Shown: positions 1-10,631 of the stretch, one piece after another
Position numbering within the stretch: position 1 is the first letter of the stretch
How the letters are laid out: the number at the start of each line of letters is the position of its first letter
Assembly: GCA_963814865.1 (NCBI GenBank)
Contig: CAWFEN010000006.1
Span: forward strand, 40,992 to 104,991
Length of the DNA stretch: 64,000 nt
From: AP-15 sp963814865
Lineage (GTDB): Bacteria > Pseudomonadota > Alphaproteobacteria > ATCC43930 > CGMCC-115725
Direction of reading: 5' to 3'
Translations under genes and position numbers: made by a program
Notes under the pieces: model-generated
What the model saw: the letters and a program-made list of their open reading frames with translations, nothing else
The model's database searches: none
What the model was told of the DNA's origin: nothing

Positions 1-2184
1 ACCGGCAAGGCGCGGGTTCAGGTCGTCTGCGGCGCGCCCAACGCGCGCACCGGCATCAAGGGCGTGTTCGCCCCGGCCGGCACGGTGATCCCGCGCACCG
101 GCATGCTGCTGAAGGAAACCGTGATCCGCGGCATCACGTCGTGCGGCATGCTGTGCTCGGCCTATGAACTGGGGCTCGGCGACGACCGCGACGGCATCAT
201 CGAGGTCGCGCCGGACACCCCGGTCGGTGCGAGATACGCGGACCTCCTCGGCCTCGGCGACGCGGTCCTCGACATCAAGGTAACGCCCAATCGGGCCGAC
301 TGCCTCGGCGTGCGCGGCATCGCCCGCGATCTTGCAGCAGCCGGGCTCGGCCGTTTGAAGCCGCTCGATACGACCCCGGTAGCGGGAGATTTCCGCTCGC
401 CGATCGGCATCCATATCGAGGACCGCTCCGCCTGCCCGCTGTTTCTCGGACGGCATCTGCGCGGTGTGCGCAACGGGTCGAGCCCTGACTGGCTGCGCCG
501 GCGCCTCGAAGCGATCGGATTGCGGCCGATCTCGGCGCTGGTCGACATCACCAACTTCCTGACCTTCGATCTGAACCGGCCGCTGCACGTCTTCGATGCG
601 GGCCGGCTGGCCGGCGACCTCACCGTGCGTCCGGCGCGTGCGGGTGAGACATTGCTCGCCCTCAACGGCCAGGAATACGCGCTCGACCCGGAGATTACCG
701 CGATCGCCGACCAGCGCGGCGTGCAGAGCCTCGGCGGCGTCATCGGCGGCGAGGCGACCGGCTGCACCGCGGCGACGACCGAGGTATTCATCGAGGCGGC
801 ACTGTTCGACCCGGTGCGCACCGCGGCGACCGGCCGCCGGCTCAACATTTCGAGCGATGCGCGCTATCGCTTCGAGCGCGGGCTCGACCCGGAATTTGTC
901 GCGGACGGGCTCGAAATCGCGACCCGGCTGATGCTCGAATTGTGCGGCGGCGCGGCGTCCGAGATCGTCACCGCCGGCACCGTGCCCGATTGGCGCCGCC
1001 GCTACATGCTGCGCGCCGGGCGGCCGGCGAACCTCGGCGGGCTGGCCGTGCCGCCTGAAGAGAGCCGCGCGATCCTCGAGCGGCTCGGCTTTGACATCGA
1101 GGCTCGGGCGGATGGCGATCTGTCGGTCGAGCCGCCATCCTGGCGCGGCGACATCGTCGGCGAGGCCGATCTCGTCGAGGAGATCCTGCGGATCAAGGGG
1201 TACGACCGGATCCCGACGGTGCCGCTTGTCCGCGACGCGGTATTGCCGCGGCCGGCATTGGCGCCGGCGCGACGGCGCTCGGAGCTGGTGCGCCGCACCC
1301 TGGCCGCGCGCGGCCTCGTCGAGACCGTAGCCTTCTCGTTCATCGCCGCGCGCGAGGCCGAGATGTTCGGTGGCGGCAGGCCCGAATTGCGGCTCGTCAA
1401 TCCGATCAGCGCCGATCTCGACGCGATGCGGCCATCGCTGCTGCCGGGGCTTGCCGCCGCCGCCCGCCGCAACGCCGATCGCGGCTTTGCCGATGCCGCG
1501 CTGTTCGAGATCGGTCCCGCCTACGCCGACGACACGCCCGCCGGCCAAAGGCTGGTCGCCGCCGGATTGCGCGCCGGGCATTCGGGCCATAAGCATTGGC
1601 GCACGCCGGTGCGCGCGGTCGATCTCCACGACGCCAAGGCCGACGCGCTCGCGGCACTCGCCGCCATGGGGGCGAGTGCCGAAAACGTCCAGACCGCCGC
1701 CGAGCCGCCGCCCTGGTACCATCCCGGCCGGGCCGGGAGCCTGCGGCTCGGACCCACGATGCTCGGCACCTTTGGCGAACTGCATCCGGCGGTTCTCGAA
1801 GCTCTCGATGCACGGCCGCCGATGGCGGCTTTCGAAGTTTTTCTCGACGCGGTGCCCGAACCGCGCGCGGCGCGCGCCAAGCCGCCGCTCCACCTGCCGG
1901 TCTTCCAGCCGGTCGAGCGCGATTTCGCCTTTGTCGTCGACCGCGGCCTCCCGGCCGAGACCTTGCTGCGCGCCGCCCGCGGCGTCGACCGCAGGCTCGT
2001 CGCCGAACTCCGTCTCTTCGACGTCTACGAGGGCGCCGGCCTGCCCGAAGGCAAGAAATCGCTGGCGATCACCGTCGTCCTGCAACCGCAGGAACACACC
2101 ATGACCGAAACCGAAATCGACGCCTTTTCGCGGCACCTCGTCGCCGCGGTCGAAAAGGCCACCGGCGGGGTTTTGCGGGGCTGA
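1..2184 (+). CDS. pheT: Phenylalanine-tRNA ligase beta subunit, 5'-truncated by window edge
   Basis: Beta chain of the cytoplasmic (alpha-beta)2 phenylalanyl-tRNA synthetase, which charges tRNA-Phe and carries the editing site. The reading frame is open from base 1, so the first Met at base 64 is internal. The first visible residues (VQVVCGAPN, then GVFAPAGTVIPRTG) belong to the EMAP/OB-fold tRNA-binding domain. B3/B4 (editing) and B5 domains follow, with the usual FERGLDPE motif, and the C-terminal ferredoxin-like anticodon-binding domain ends the protein (FPVERDFAF-like FQPVERDFAF, YEGAGLPEGKKSLA). The stop at 2182-2184 is normal for the family. The pheS partner is presumably just upstream, outside the window. 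Confidence 0.97.
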   Translation, partial: TGKARVQVVCGAPNARTGIKGVFAPAGTVIPRTGMLLKETVIRGITSCGMLCSAYELGLGDDRDGIIEVAPDTPVGARYADLLGLGDAVLDIKVTPNRADCLGVRGIARDLAAAGLGRLKPLDTTPVAGDFRSPIGIHIEDRSACPLFLGRHLRGVRNGSSPDWLRRRLEAIGLRPISALVDITNFLTFDLNRPLHVFDAGRLAGDLTVRPARAGETLLALNGQEYALDPEITAIADQRGVQSLGGVIGGEATGCTAATTEVFIEAALFDPVRTAATGRRLNISSDARYRFERGLDPEFVADGLEIATRLMLELCGGAASEIVTAGTVPDWRRRYMLRAGRPANLGGLAVPPEESRAILERLGFDIEARADGDLSVEPPSWRGDIVGEADLVEEILRIKGYDRIPTVPLVRDAVLPRPALAPARRRSELVRRTLAARGLVETVAFSFIAAREAEMFGGGRPELRLVNPISADLDAMRPSLLPGLAAAARRNADRGFADAALFEIGPAYADDTPAGQRLVAAGLRAGHSGHKHWRTPVRAVDLHDAKADALAALAAMGASAENVQTAAEPPPWYHPGRAGSLRLGPTMLGTFGELHPAVLEALDARPPMAAFEVFLDAVPEPRAARAKPPLHLPVFQPVERDFAFVVDRGLPAETLLRAARGVDRRLVAELRLFDVYEGAGLPEGKKSLAITVVLQPQEHTMTETEIDAFSRHLVAAVEKATGGVLRG

Positions 2185-2186
2185 AG

Positions 2187-3317
2187 TCAAGTCCCCACGA
2201 CGTTGTAGACCGCGACCGCCTGGCTGAGGCCTTTCAGCGACAGATCGCCGATTTCCTCGAGCGTCGCGGCGTCCTCGACCGCGCTGGCGACGCGGCGGCT
2301 GATCAGGATCTGCCCGTCCTTGGCTGCGCTGCACAGCCGCGCCGCGAGATTGGTAACGGTGCCGATCGCGGTATAGTCCATGCGCTCGGCGAAGCCGATC
2401 TGGCCGAGGGTTGCGTGGCCTTGCGAGATGCCGACGCCGAAGCCGATGTCATGCCCGAACCGGCGCCAGGTCTCGAGCAATGACTGCGCCGCCGCGCGCA
2501 TCGCCACGGCCATCCCGATCGCCCGTCGGGCGGGATCGGGGCAGGGCAATGGATCGTTGAAGAACACCATGACACCGTCGCCGCCATAATGGTCCAGCGT
2601 GCCTTCGAAACGCGCGACGATCGGCCCGAGCGCGGCATGGTAGTCGTGCAGCAGCGCCATGACCTCTTCCGGTTCGGCGCGCTCGGCAAAGCCGGTGAAA
2701 CCGCGCAGGTCGCAGAACACGACGACGATCTCGCGGCGATGGCTTTCGAGGATGCTGTCATCGTCCTGCCCGACGATCAGCTCGGCGAGCTGCGGCGCCA
2801 GGAAGCGGCGCAGTTTCCCGGTGCGTTCGAGCGCCGCAAGCTGCGCCGCGACGCGCGCCTCCAGCTCGCGGTTCCACGCGGCGAGCTGGCCGGCCTGGTC
2901 CTCCAGCCGCCTCGCCTGTTCCTGCACCGTGTCGTGCAGGGCCTTGATGCGCAGCATCGCCCGCACCCGCGCCGACAGCGCGGCATGGTCGATCGGCTTT
3001 GTCAGATAGTCGTCGCCGCCGCTTTCGAGCCCGGCGATCACGTCCCTGGCATCCGCCCGCGCGGTGACGAGGATCACCGGGATGAACGGCAGCGCGGGAT
3101 CGGCCTTGATCTCCTTTACCGTGGCAATGCCGTCCAGCTTCGGCATCATGACGTCGAGCAGCACCAGATCGGGCCGCAGCTCGCGGATTTTCGCAAGCGC
3201 TTCGCTGCCATCGCCGGCAGTGTCGATCGCGTAGCCCTGGCTTTCGAGGCGCATCCGGAGGATGTCGACATTGTCGGCGACATCGTCGACGACCAGGATC
3301 AGCGGCGGATCACGCAT
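2187..3317 (-). CDS. Response regulator with C-terminal class III nucleotide cyclase domain
   Basis: 376 residues. The N-terminal receiver (about 5-120) has the acidic pair in ILVVDD and the phospho-acceptor Asp in LVLLDVMMPKLDG. A coiled linker (about 125-185) follows, then a class III adenylate/guanylate cyclase domain (about 200-370) with the metal-binding FCDLRGF and the GGDGVMVFFND motif. A cytoplasmic output protein that would convert phosphorylation into cAMP or cGMP is the likely role; the substrate cannot be fixed by eye. The ATG at 3315-3317 starts right at the receiver. It is the last gene of the minus-strand operon kinase-receiver-cyclase, 20 bp after the single-domain receiver. 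It converges on pheT with 2 bp between stops. Confidence 0.9.
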   Translation of the reverse strand: MRDPPLILVVDDVADNVDILRMRLESQGYAIDTAGDGSEALAKIRELRPDLVLLDVMMPKLDGIATVKEIKADPALPFIPVILVTARADARDVIAGLESGGDDYLTKPIDHAALSARVRAMLRIKALHDTVQEQARRLEDQAGQLAAWNRELEARVAAQLAALERTGKLRRFLAPQLAELIVGQDDDSILESHRREIVVVFCDLRGFTGFAERAEPEEVMALLHDYHAALGPIVARFEGTLDHYGGDGVMVFFNDPLPCPDPARRAIGMAVAMRAAAQSLLETWRRFGHDIGFGVGISQGHATLGQIGFAERMDYTAIGTVTNLAARLCSAAKDGQILISRRVASAVEDAATLEEIGDLSLKGLSQAVAVYNVVGT

Positions 3318-3337
3318 TGCTGCCTGCCGTGGCTCGG

Positions 3338-3739
3338 TCAAGACGGCCGGCCGCCCGCCGGCCCCCGGGTTCCCTCCGGCAGAAACTCGCGGATCTTGGC
3401 CAATAGCTGGCGCGGACTGAACGGCTTGGCGACATAGCCGTCGCAGCCGGCAGCACGGGTTTTCGCTTCGTCGCCGGAGAGCGCGTAGGAGGTGACGGCG
3501 ATGATCGGCACCTGCGCCAGTTCGGGAATGGCACGGATCCGCCGGGTCGCTTCGTAGCCGTCGATCTCGGGCAGCTGGATGTCCATCAGGATCAGGTCGG
3601 GCCGCTCCTTTTGCGCCAGCGCGACGCCTTCGGCGCCGTCGACCGCCTCGATCAGCTCGTAGCCGACGCTGGTCAGCAAATCGCGGACGATGCGGCGATT
3701 GTCTTCGGTGTCTTCGACGACCAGGATGCGCTGGCTCAT
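3338..3739 (-). CDS. CheY-like single-domain response regulator
   Basis: 133 residues, one receiver domain only: acidic ILVVEDTEDN near the N-terminus, phospho-acceptor in LILMDIQLPEIDGYEATRRIRAI, Thr/Ser in VTSYAL and Lys in VAKPF. Such proteins act as phosphotransfer intermediates or as partners of a hybrid-less kinase. The start codon overlaps the stop of the upstream kinase gene (ATGA, 3736-3739), so the two are translationally coupled and this is very likely the kinase's direct target. The DivK/CheY-like sequence has no DNA-binding output. Confidence 0.92.
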   Translation of the reverse strand: MSQRILVVEDTEDNRRIVRDLLTSVGYELIEAVDGAEGVALAQKERPDLILMDIQLPEIDGYEATRRIRAIPELAQVPIIAVTSYALSGDEAKTRAAGCDGYVAKPFSPRQLLAKIREFLPEGTRGPAGGRPS

Positions 3740-6700
3740 GCCGCTTCCTCCATCGCATCGACATGGACGGGCAATACGACCCGGAAAGTCGAGCCGCGGC
3801 CGAGCGCCGATTCGACCGCGATCGTGCCGCCCTGCATCTCGACCATGCGCTTCGAGATCGCCAGGCCCAGGCCGGTGCCACCCTTCTTACGGGTGTTTGA
3901 ATTGTCGATCTGCTGAAATTCGCCGAAGATGCGGTCCTGGTCGGCGTCGGCGATGCCGGGCCCGGTGTCGCGCACGCTGAGCACGAATTGGCCGGTCTCG
4001 AGCGCGGCGCGGATCTCGACCTCGCCCTCGTCGGTGAATTTGATCGCATTGCCGACGAGGTTGAGGAGCACCTGCGAGAGGCGCCGGGCGTCGCCATGGC
4101 CCATCGGCATCGGCTCCGCTACCGTGGCGGTGAACTTCAGCCCCTTGGCGGCGGCGAGCGGCTCGGTCGCGGTCACCACCGTGCTCACCAGCTCGGGCAG
4201 GCTGTAATCCTCGATCGTCAGGGCCAGCTGGCCGGCCTCGATCTTGGCCAGATCGAGCACATCGTTGATCAATGCCAGCAAATGCTTGCCGTTGTTTTGC
4301 ACGCGTTCGAGAACGCCTTGCGCCTTCTCCGGCAATACGCCGTAAATCCCGTCGACCAGCAGTTCCGCATAGCCGAGGATCGCATTGAGAGGCGTGCGCA
4401 GCTCGTGGCTCATATTGGCGAGGAATTGCGATTTGTGCTGGCTCGCCAGCGCCAACTGCTCGCTCTTATCGGCGATTTCGCGGAACAGCCGCGCATTCTG
4501 GATCGCCAGCACCGACTGGCTCGCCAGGGTCTGCATCAGCCGCACCGTCTCGGCGGGGAATTCGCCGGCTTCGCGGCGCTGCAACACCAGCGCGCCGAAG
4601 ATCCGCTCGGGGCCGACCAGGGGCACGATCAGAACCGAGCGCAGGCCGGCGGCGAGGCTCGCTTCGACCAACGGCGTCCTGGGCAGCTCGGCGAGATCAG
4701 GCAGCTCGACCGGACCGCGTGCCGCTATCGCCTGGCCCATTGCGCTCTCGCTCTCGGCAACGCGCATCTCGCCCACCGAGCGTGCGAGCGCCTCGTCCCA
4801 ACCCACCGCCTCGACCAGCCGGAATGCGTGCTCGGCCCGGCTGTAGCGAAAGACGGCCCCGGCATTCGCCCAGGTCACCCCAAGCGAGGCGGTCAGAATC
4901 GTCGACAATACAGTGCGCAGGTCGAGCGTCGAGCTGACCGCGCGCCCTACTTCGCCCAGCATCTTCAGCTCTTCGACCGAGCGCCCGAGCTCATCAGTGC
5001 GCTGACGCAGTTCGTTGAACAATCGCGCATTCTCGATCGCGATCACCGCCTGATCGGCAAAGGTCGTGACCAGCGCGATCTGCTTTTCGGTGAACGGCTC
5101 GACGGTCGTACGTGCCGTGCAAATAACGCCGATCGGGACGCCCTCGCGCAGCAACGGGACACCGAGCATAGTCCGCAGCTGGCCGACACGCGCTTCCTCC
5201 TTCAACGCATAATCGGGATCACTCATGGCGTCGATGATTTGCACCGGTCGGCCCGCAAGCACCGTACGGCCGACCAACGTATCGGGTCCGGGCCGGATCG
5301 CCTGACTGGCTTCGCGGGAGAGGTATTCCGGTTCGGCCCCAGAACTTACCGCCAGCCGGTAAACGCCGTCCTCCTCGCGTCGAAAGATAAGTCCTTGAGT
5401 GTTGCCGCAGAGCCGTATCGCCGTATCCAGCACCGTCTGCAAGACCGGCTCGAGATCGAAAGTAGATTGGCTGATGACCTTGAGCACGTCGCTGGTCGCA
5501 GTCTGGTATTCCAGCAACTCCTGCAGATCGCGCGTGCGCTGGCGCAGTTCGTTGACAAGGCGCGCGTTCTCCATCGCGATCACCGCTTGCGCCGCGAAAT
5601 TCTGAAGCAGCGAAATCTGCTTATCGGAGAACGGCCGTACTTCCTGCCGGTAAATGACGATCAAGCCCAGCAAGACATCATCTTTCGAGAGCGCCACAGT
5701 GAGTTGCGTTCGGATGCCGCCGGCGTTGATCACCTCGCGAAATCCAGGCGACGTGTCGTAAGAGGCGTCTTTAAGGACATCCGGAATGTGTATACAGCGC
5801 TCGCCTTTTAGGATTCGCTCGAAGGGTGAGTCTGGCACGGCCAATACCGCGCCGCGTTGGTATATGTACTCGCCGAAACCTGGCTCGCCGTGAAATGCGA
5901 CCGGGTGGAAGCGCTGCCCGTCATACGTCCACAAATGGCCATAAACCGCTTCGCAGAGCGTCGTAGCCTTGCCGAGCATTGCGTCGAAGACCGGCGCGAG
6001 TTCGCCGGGCGAGGAGTTGATGACCTGCAATACCTCGGCAGTCGCGGTCTGCTGCTCCAGTGCCTCGCGCGTCTCGGTCAACAGCCGCGCATTCTCCATC
6101 GCGATCTCAGCCTGTGCTCCAAAATTTTGCAGCAGAGCGATGTGTTTTTCGGAAAACGGCTGCGCCTCCTCTCGGTAGATGATGATCACGCCCTGAACGG
6201 CATCGCCCTTGCGAAGCGCGATGCCAAGGGTGCAACGAACGCCCGCCAACTCCACCAGCGCGTGCCGCACCGGATCGCCCGCGCGGTACGCCTCGTCATC
6301 GATCAGGTCGGGGATGTGCACAATGCGCTCGCCGCGCAGCACACGCCCATGTGTCGTCGCGGGACCGGGGCGATAAGGCCCGTGGCTGAAAACCTCAGCA
6401 AAGCGCGGATCGACATTGCGCAACACCGGCGCCGCGAACGCGTCGCCGTCGCAGGTCCACAGGCCACCGAATTTCGCTTCGCAAAGTTCGATTGCCTTTT
6501 CGAGCATTGCGTCGAACACCGGGGCGAGGTCGCCCGGCGAGGAGTTGATGACCTGCAATACCTCGGCGGTCGCGGTCTGTTGCTCCAACGCCTCGCGCGT
6601 CTCGGTCAACAGCCGCGCGTTCTCCATCGCGATCACCGCCTGCGCCGCGAAGTTTTCGAGGAGCGCGATCTCCTTGTCCGAGAACGGGCGCACTTCCTTG

Positions 6701-7713
6701 CGCGCTGAGGCGATCATCCCGAGCAACCGCCCATCGCGCCGCAAGGGCACGCACAGCAACGTCTGGTGGGCCTCGTCCGCGGCCGGGTCCTCTTTGAACA
6801 CCTTGGAGAAATCGGCCGCCGAGAGATCGGCGATGTGCGTGAGGCGCTCGCCGGCGATCAGCGGCCGGGTCGCCGGGTTGTCGGCGCCCGGATAGCCGCG
6901 CCGCACCTGCTCGGCGAAGGCATCAGACAGGCCGTATGTCGCGACGGCCCGGAAATTCGTGCCGTCGTACAGCTCCAAATCGCCATACTCGACCCCGCAC
7001 AGGCGCATCGCCTTTTCGAGGATCGCGTCGAACACCGGCGCGAGATCGCCTGGCGACGAATTGATGACCTGCAACACCTCGGCGGTCGCGGTCTGCTGCT
7101 CCAGCGCCTCGCGGGTCTCGGTCAACAGCCGCGCATTCTCCATCGCAATGACCGCCTGCGCCGCGAAATTCTGCAACAGCGCGATCTGCTTGTCGGTAAA
7201 GGGATGAACTTCGGTTCGGTAAATGTTGAAGCAGCCGATAACTGCGCCTTCCTTTCTGAGCGCGACCCATATCGCAGTTCGCGCACCTACTTCCTCCACT
7301 AGCGCCCGGCGGCCGACGCCGGAGATCGGTTCTTCTGCGAGATCCTCGATCTGGACGACCGCTTCACCGGCAGCGAGGCGCGCCACCGCGGTGCCAGGCA
7401 GCCGTGGTCGAAGGCTGCGAAAGCGCTCAGGCCTAGGAAGATTACGACTCGCAACAACGCTATGGCCATCGCCCTCAAAGAGAGCCAAGAGGCCAAGTGC
7501 TGCGTCGCAGAGGTGCAGGGCCTTCTCGAGAATCGCGTCAAACACCGGAGTGAGATCGCCGGGCGAGGAATTGATGACCTGCAATACTTCGGCGGCCGCG
7601 GCCTGCTGTGCACGCGTTTCGTCAAGTTCGGCACGGCAAACCTCAAGCTGGCGCCGCAGCTCGGCATTTTCGCCCTCTAGCGCCGCCGCCCTCTCGTCCA
7701 GCATCGTCGCCAC
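3736..7713 (-). CDS. Multi-GAF sensor histidine kinase
   Basis: 1325 residues, cytoplasmic, no membrane segment. A short N-terminal coiled coil is followed by six GAF modules (roughly residues 40-205, 215-375, 385-545, 555-715, 735-895, 925-1085), each ending in the signal helix AVIAMENARL or a variant. Then come HisKA with SHELRTPLNAILGY (phospho-His about 1110) and HATPase with NLVGNAIKF, DTGPGIAD and GTGLGLAI. There is no receiver domain, so the phosphoryl group must go to the two response regulators downstream in the operon. GAF domains 1-4 are joined by almost identical linkers (EVLQVINSSPGDL and LLTETREALEQQTATA), which points to recent internal duplication. Ligands are unknown. The start at 7711-7713 gives a plausible cytoplasmic N-terminus. 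Confidence 0.93.
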   Translation of the reverse strand: MATMLDERAAALEGENAELRRQLEVCRAELDETRAQQAAAAEVLQVINSSPGDLTPVFDAILEKALHLCDAALGLLALFEGDGHSVVASRNLPRPERFRSLRPRLPGTAVARLAAGEAVVQIEDLAEEPISGVGRRALVEEVGARTAIWVALRKEGAVIGCFNIYRTEVHPFTDKQIALLQNFAAQAVIAMENARLLTETREALEQQTATAEVLQVINSSPGDLAPVFDAILEKAMRLCGVEYGDLELYDGTNFRAVATYGLSDAFAEQVRRGYPGADNPATRPLIAGERLTHIADLSAADFSKVFKEDPAADEAHQTLLCVPLRRDGRLLGMIASARKEVRPFSDKEIALLENFAAQAVIAMENARLLTETREALEQQTATAEVLQVINSSPGDLAPVFDAMLEKAIELCEAKFGGLWTCDGDAFAAPVLRNVDPRFAEVFSHGPYRPGPATTHGRVLRGERIVHIPDLIDDEAYRAGDPVRHALVELAGVRCTLGIALRKGDAVQGVIIIYREEAQPFSEKHIALLQNFGAQAEIAMENARLLTETREALEQQTATAEVLQVINSSPGELAPVFDAMLGKATTLCEAVYGHLWTYDGQRFHPVAFHGEPGFGEYIYQRGAVLAVPDSPFERILKGERCIHIPDVLKDASYDTSPGFREVINAGGIRTQLTVALSKDDVLLGLIVIYRQEVRPFSDKQISLLQNFAAQAVIAMENARLVNELRQRTRDLQELLEYQTATSDVLKVISQSTFDLEPVLQTVLDTAIRLCGNTQGLIFRREEDGVYRLAVSSGAEPEYLSREASQAIRPGPDTLVGRTVLAGRPVQIIDAMSDPDYALKEEARVGQLRTMLGVPLLREGVPIGVICTARTTVEPFTEKQIALVTTFADQAVIAIENARLFNELRQRTDELGRSVEELKMLGEVGRAVSSTLDLRTVLSTILTASLGVTWANAGAVFRYSRAEHAFRLVEAVGWDEALARSVGEMRVAESESAMGQAIAARGPVELPDLAELPRTPLVEASLAAGLRSVLIVPLVGPERIFGALVLQRREAGEFPAETVRLMQTLASQSVLAIQNARLFREIADKSEQLALASQHKSQFLANMSHELRTPLNAILGYAELLVDGIYGVLPEKAQGVLERVQNNGKHLLALINDVLDLAKIEAGQLALTIEDYSLPELVSTVVTATEPLAAAKGLKFTATVAEPMPMGHGDARRLSQVLLNLVGNAIKFTDEGEVEIRAALETGQFVLSVRDTGPGIADADQDRIFGEFQQIDNSNTRKKGGTGLGLAISKRMVEMQGGTIAVESALGRGSTFRVVLPVHVDAMEEAA
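6001..7170 (-). repeat. Intragenic DNA-level repeats in the GAF linkers
   Basis: Segments of about 110 bp around 6000-6115, 6538-6650 and 7060-7165 are nearly identical at the nucleotide level. They encode the linker between successive GAF modules (EVLQVINSSPGDL region plus the TETREALEQQ helix). A more diverged copy lies near 7555-7610. Identity at DNA level, including synonymous sites, suggests recent duplication or gene conversion between modules. Confidence 0.8.
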
Positions 7714-7786
7714 GCCGGTTCGCTCCCTGTTCTGGGGGTCCCTAGTTTAATCGCGACCCCGCGGATCATGCACCATTGTTGACCAC

Positions 7787-7804
7787 GTAGCTCCTGGAGG
7801 CTAC
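7787..7804. promoter_or_regulatory. Imperfect palindrome before the toxin-antitoxin pair
   Basis: GTAGCTCCTGGAGGCTAC is an 18-bp imperfect palindrome that includes the GGAGG ribosome-binding site of the antitoxin gene (start 7813). Antitoxins of this family usually autoregulate by binding such operators, so this is a candidate operator. It lies in the 99-bp intergenic region shared with the divergent kinase gene. Confidence 0.4.
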
Positions 7805-7812
7805 TCAAGCTC

Positions 7813-8100
7813 ATGCACAAGGTCGGCCTGAAGACCCTGAAGAACAAGCTCAGCGAATACGTCCGGCTAGCCGCGGCGGGCGAGACCGTGGTGATCACCG
7901 ACCGCGGCCGGCCGATTGCGGAAATTGGCCCGCCGCATCGACCGCCGGAGTCGGTCATCGAGCGGGGCATTCGCGAGGGCTGGATCAGACCGGCGGTGCG
8001 CGGGCCAGATTGGCCGCCCAAACCGACGCCGATCGAAGGCTACACGCTCAAACAGCTACTCGCCGATCTTGACGAAGACCGGAAAGACTCCTGGTGCTGA
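7813..8100 (+). CDS. Phd/YefM-type antitoxin
   Basis: 95 residues. The N-terminal half (VGLKTLKNKLSEYVRLAAAGETVVITDRGRPIAEI) is the Phd/YefM DNA-binding fold. The C-terminal half (residues 50-95) is the toxin-binding tail. It overlaps the PIN-domain toxin gene by 7 bases, so the pair is translationally coupled. The expected role is neutralisation of the toxin and autorepression of the operon. The GGAGG at 7796-7800 is the likely ribosome-binding site. Confidence 0.88.
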   Translation: MHKVGLKTLKNKLSEYVRLAAAGETVVITDRGRPIAEIGPPHRPPESVIERGIREGWIRPAVRGPDWPPKPTPIEGYTLKQLLADLDEDRKDSWC

Positions 8101-8483
8101 CCTACATCGATTCCTCGGTCGCACTCGCCCACCTCTTTGCCGAGCCGCGGCAGCCTCGCCCGGATATTTGGGATCGGCGGTCGGCATCGAGCCGGCTGCT
8201 TGAATACGAAATCTGGACCCGCATCCACGCACGCCGTCCGCCTCTGGCGGACACCACGAGCGTGAAAGCGCTCCTCTCCGGCACCGAATTGATCGATCCA
8301 AGCAGCCGCGTGTTGGCTCGCGCCCTGGAGCCCTGGACTACCGCGATCCGCACGCTCGACGCGCTGCATCTGGCTACCGCCGATTATCTGCGTCGGCAAG
8401 GCGAGCCGGTGGAGCTGGCAAGCTTCGACAACCGTCTCTTGGCTGCGGCACAGGCGTTGGGCTTCCCGTTTGCTGCGCTCTGA
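8094..8483 (+). CDS. PIN-domain (VapC-family) ribonuclease toxin
   Basis: 129 residues starting at a GTG that overlaps the antitoxin stop. The PIN fold is recognisable: first catalytic Asp in TYIDSSVAL, the conserved Glu in LLEYEIWTR, and the third and fourth acidic positions in TLDALHLATA and ASFDNRLLAAA. VapC-type PIN toxins are Mg-dependent RNases that cleave tRNA or rRNA. Module and overlap are typical for a VapBC-like pair, although the antitoxin is of the Phd type. Confidence 0.9.
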   Translation: MLTYIDSSVALAHLFAEPRQPRPDIWDRRSASSRLLEYEIWTRIHARRPPLADTTSVKALLSGTELIDPSSRVLARALEPWTTAIRTLDALHLATADYLRRQGEPVELASFDNRLLAAAQALGFPFAAL

Positions 8484-8549
8484 CCGTCGCGCTTCGGGGC
8501 TGACGTACGCGTTGATCCCGAGCGCCGGCCGGCCTATGTACCGCCTCGC

Positions 8550-10352
<1,803 letters not shown>

Positions 10353-10454
10353 CCCGCGCCGGGCCGATGCCCGGACAGCCAAGAGCCCCGCGACCCGGCA
10401 CCCGGCCGTCGCCGCGGCCTATGTGGATCGGCGCCCGCTCGCCTGACAAAACTG

Positions 10455-10544
10455 TGGCGGATGGGGTGGGATTCGAACCCACGGTGAACTTGCGCCCACG
10501 CCGGTTTTCAAGACCGGTGCCTTAAACCGCTCGGCCACCCATCC
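10455..10544 (-). tRNA. tRNA-Ser (anticodon TGA)
   Basis: Read on the minus strand, GGATGGG/CCCATCC forms the acceptor stem. The anticodon loop is CTTGAAA (anticodon TGA, serine UCA), there is a long variable arm as in class II tRNAs, the T-loop is TTCGAAT, and CCA is encoded at 10455-10457. Length is 90 nt. A decayed integrase gene lies 88 bp from its 5' end. Confidence 0.97.
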
Positions 10545-10631
10545 AAAGGATTGAAATCAACGGGTTGGTACAGCAGCGGCCCAGAACATCGCACGAACCA
10601 CCCAACCCTGCCGCCCGATCTTGCCGCCCGA

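Noticed and set aside
64..66. First ATG-type codon of pheT as the true start
   Set aside because: The conserved tRNA-binding domain is already in frame from base 1; the gene is cut by the window edge.
3988..6708. Long plus-strand frames opposite the histidine kinase
   Set aside because: Antisense shadows; their internal repeats simply mirror the GAF linker repeats.
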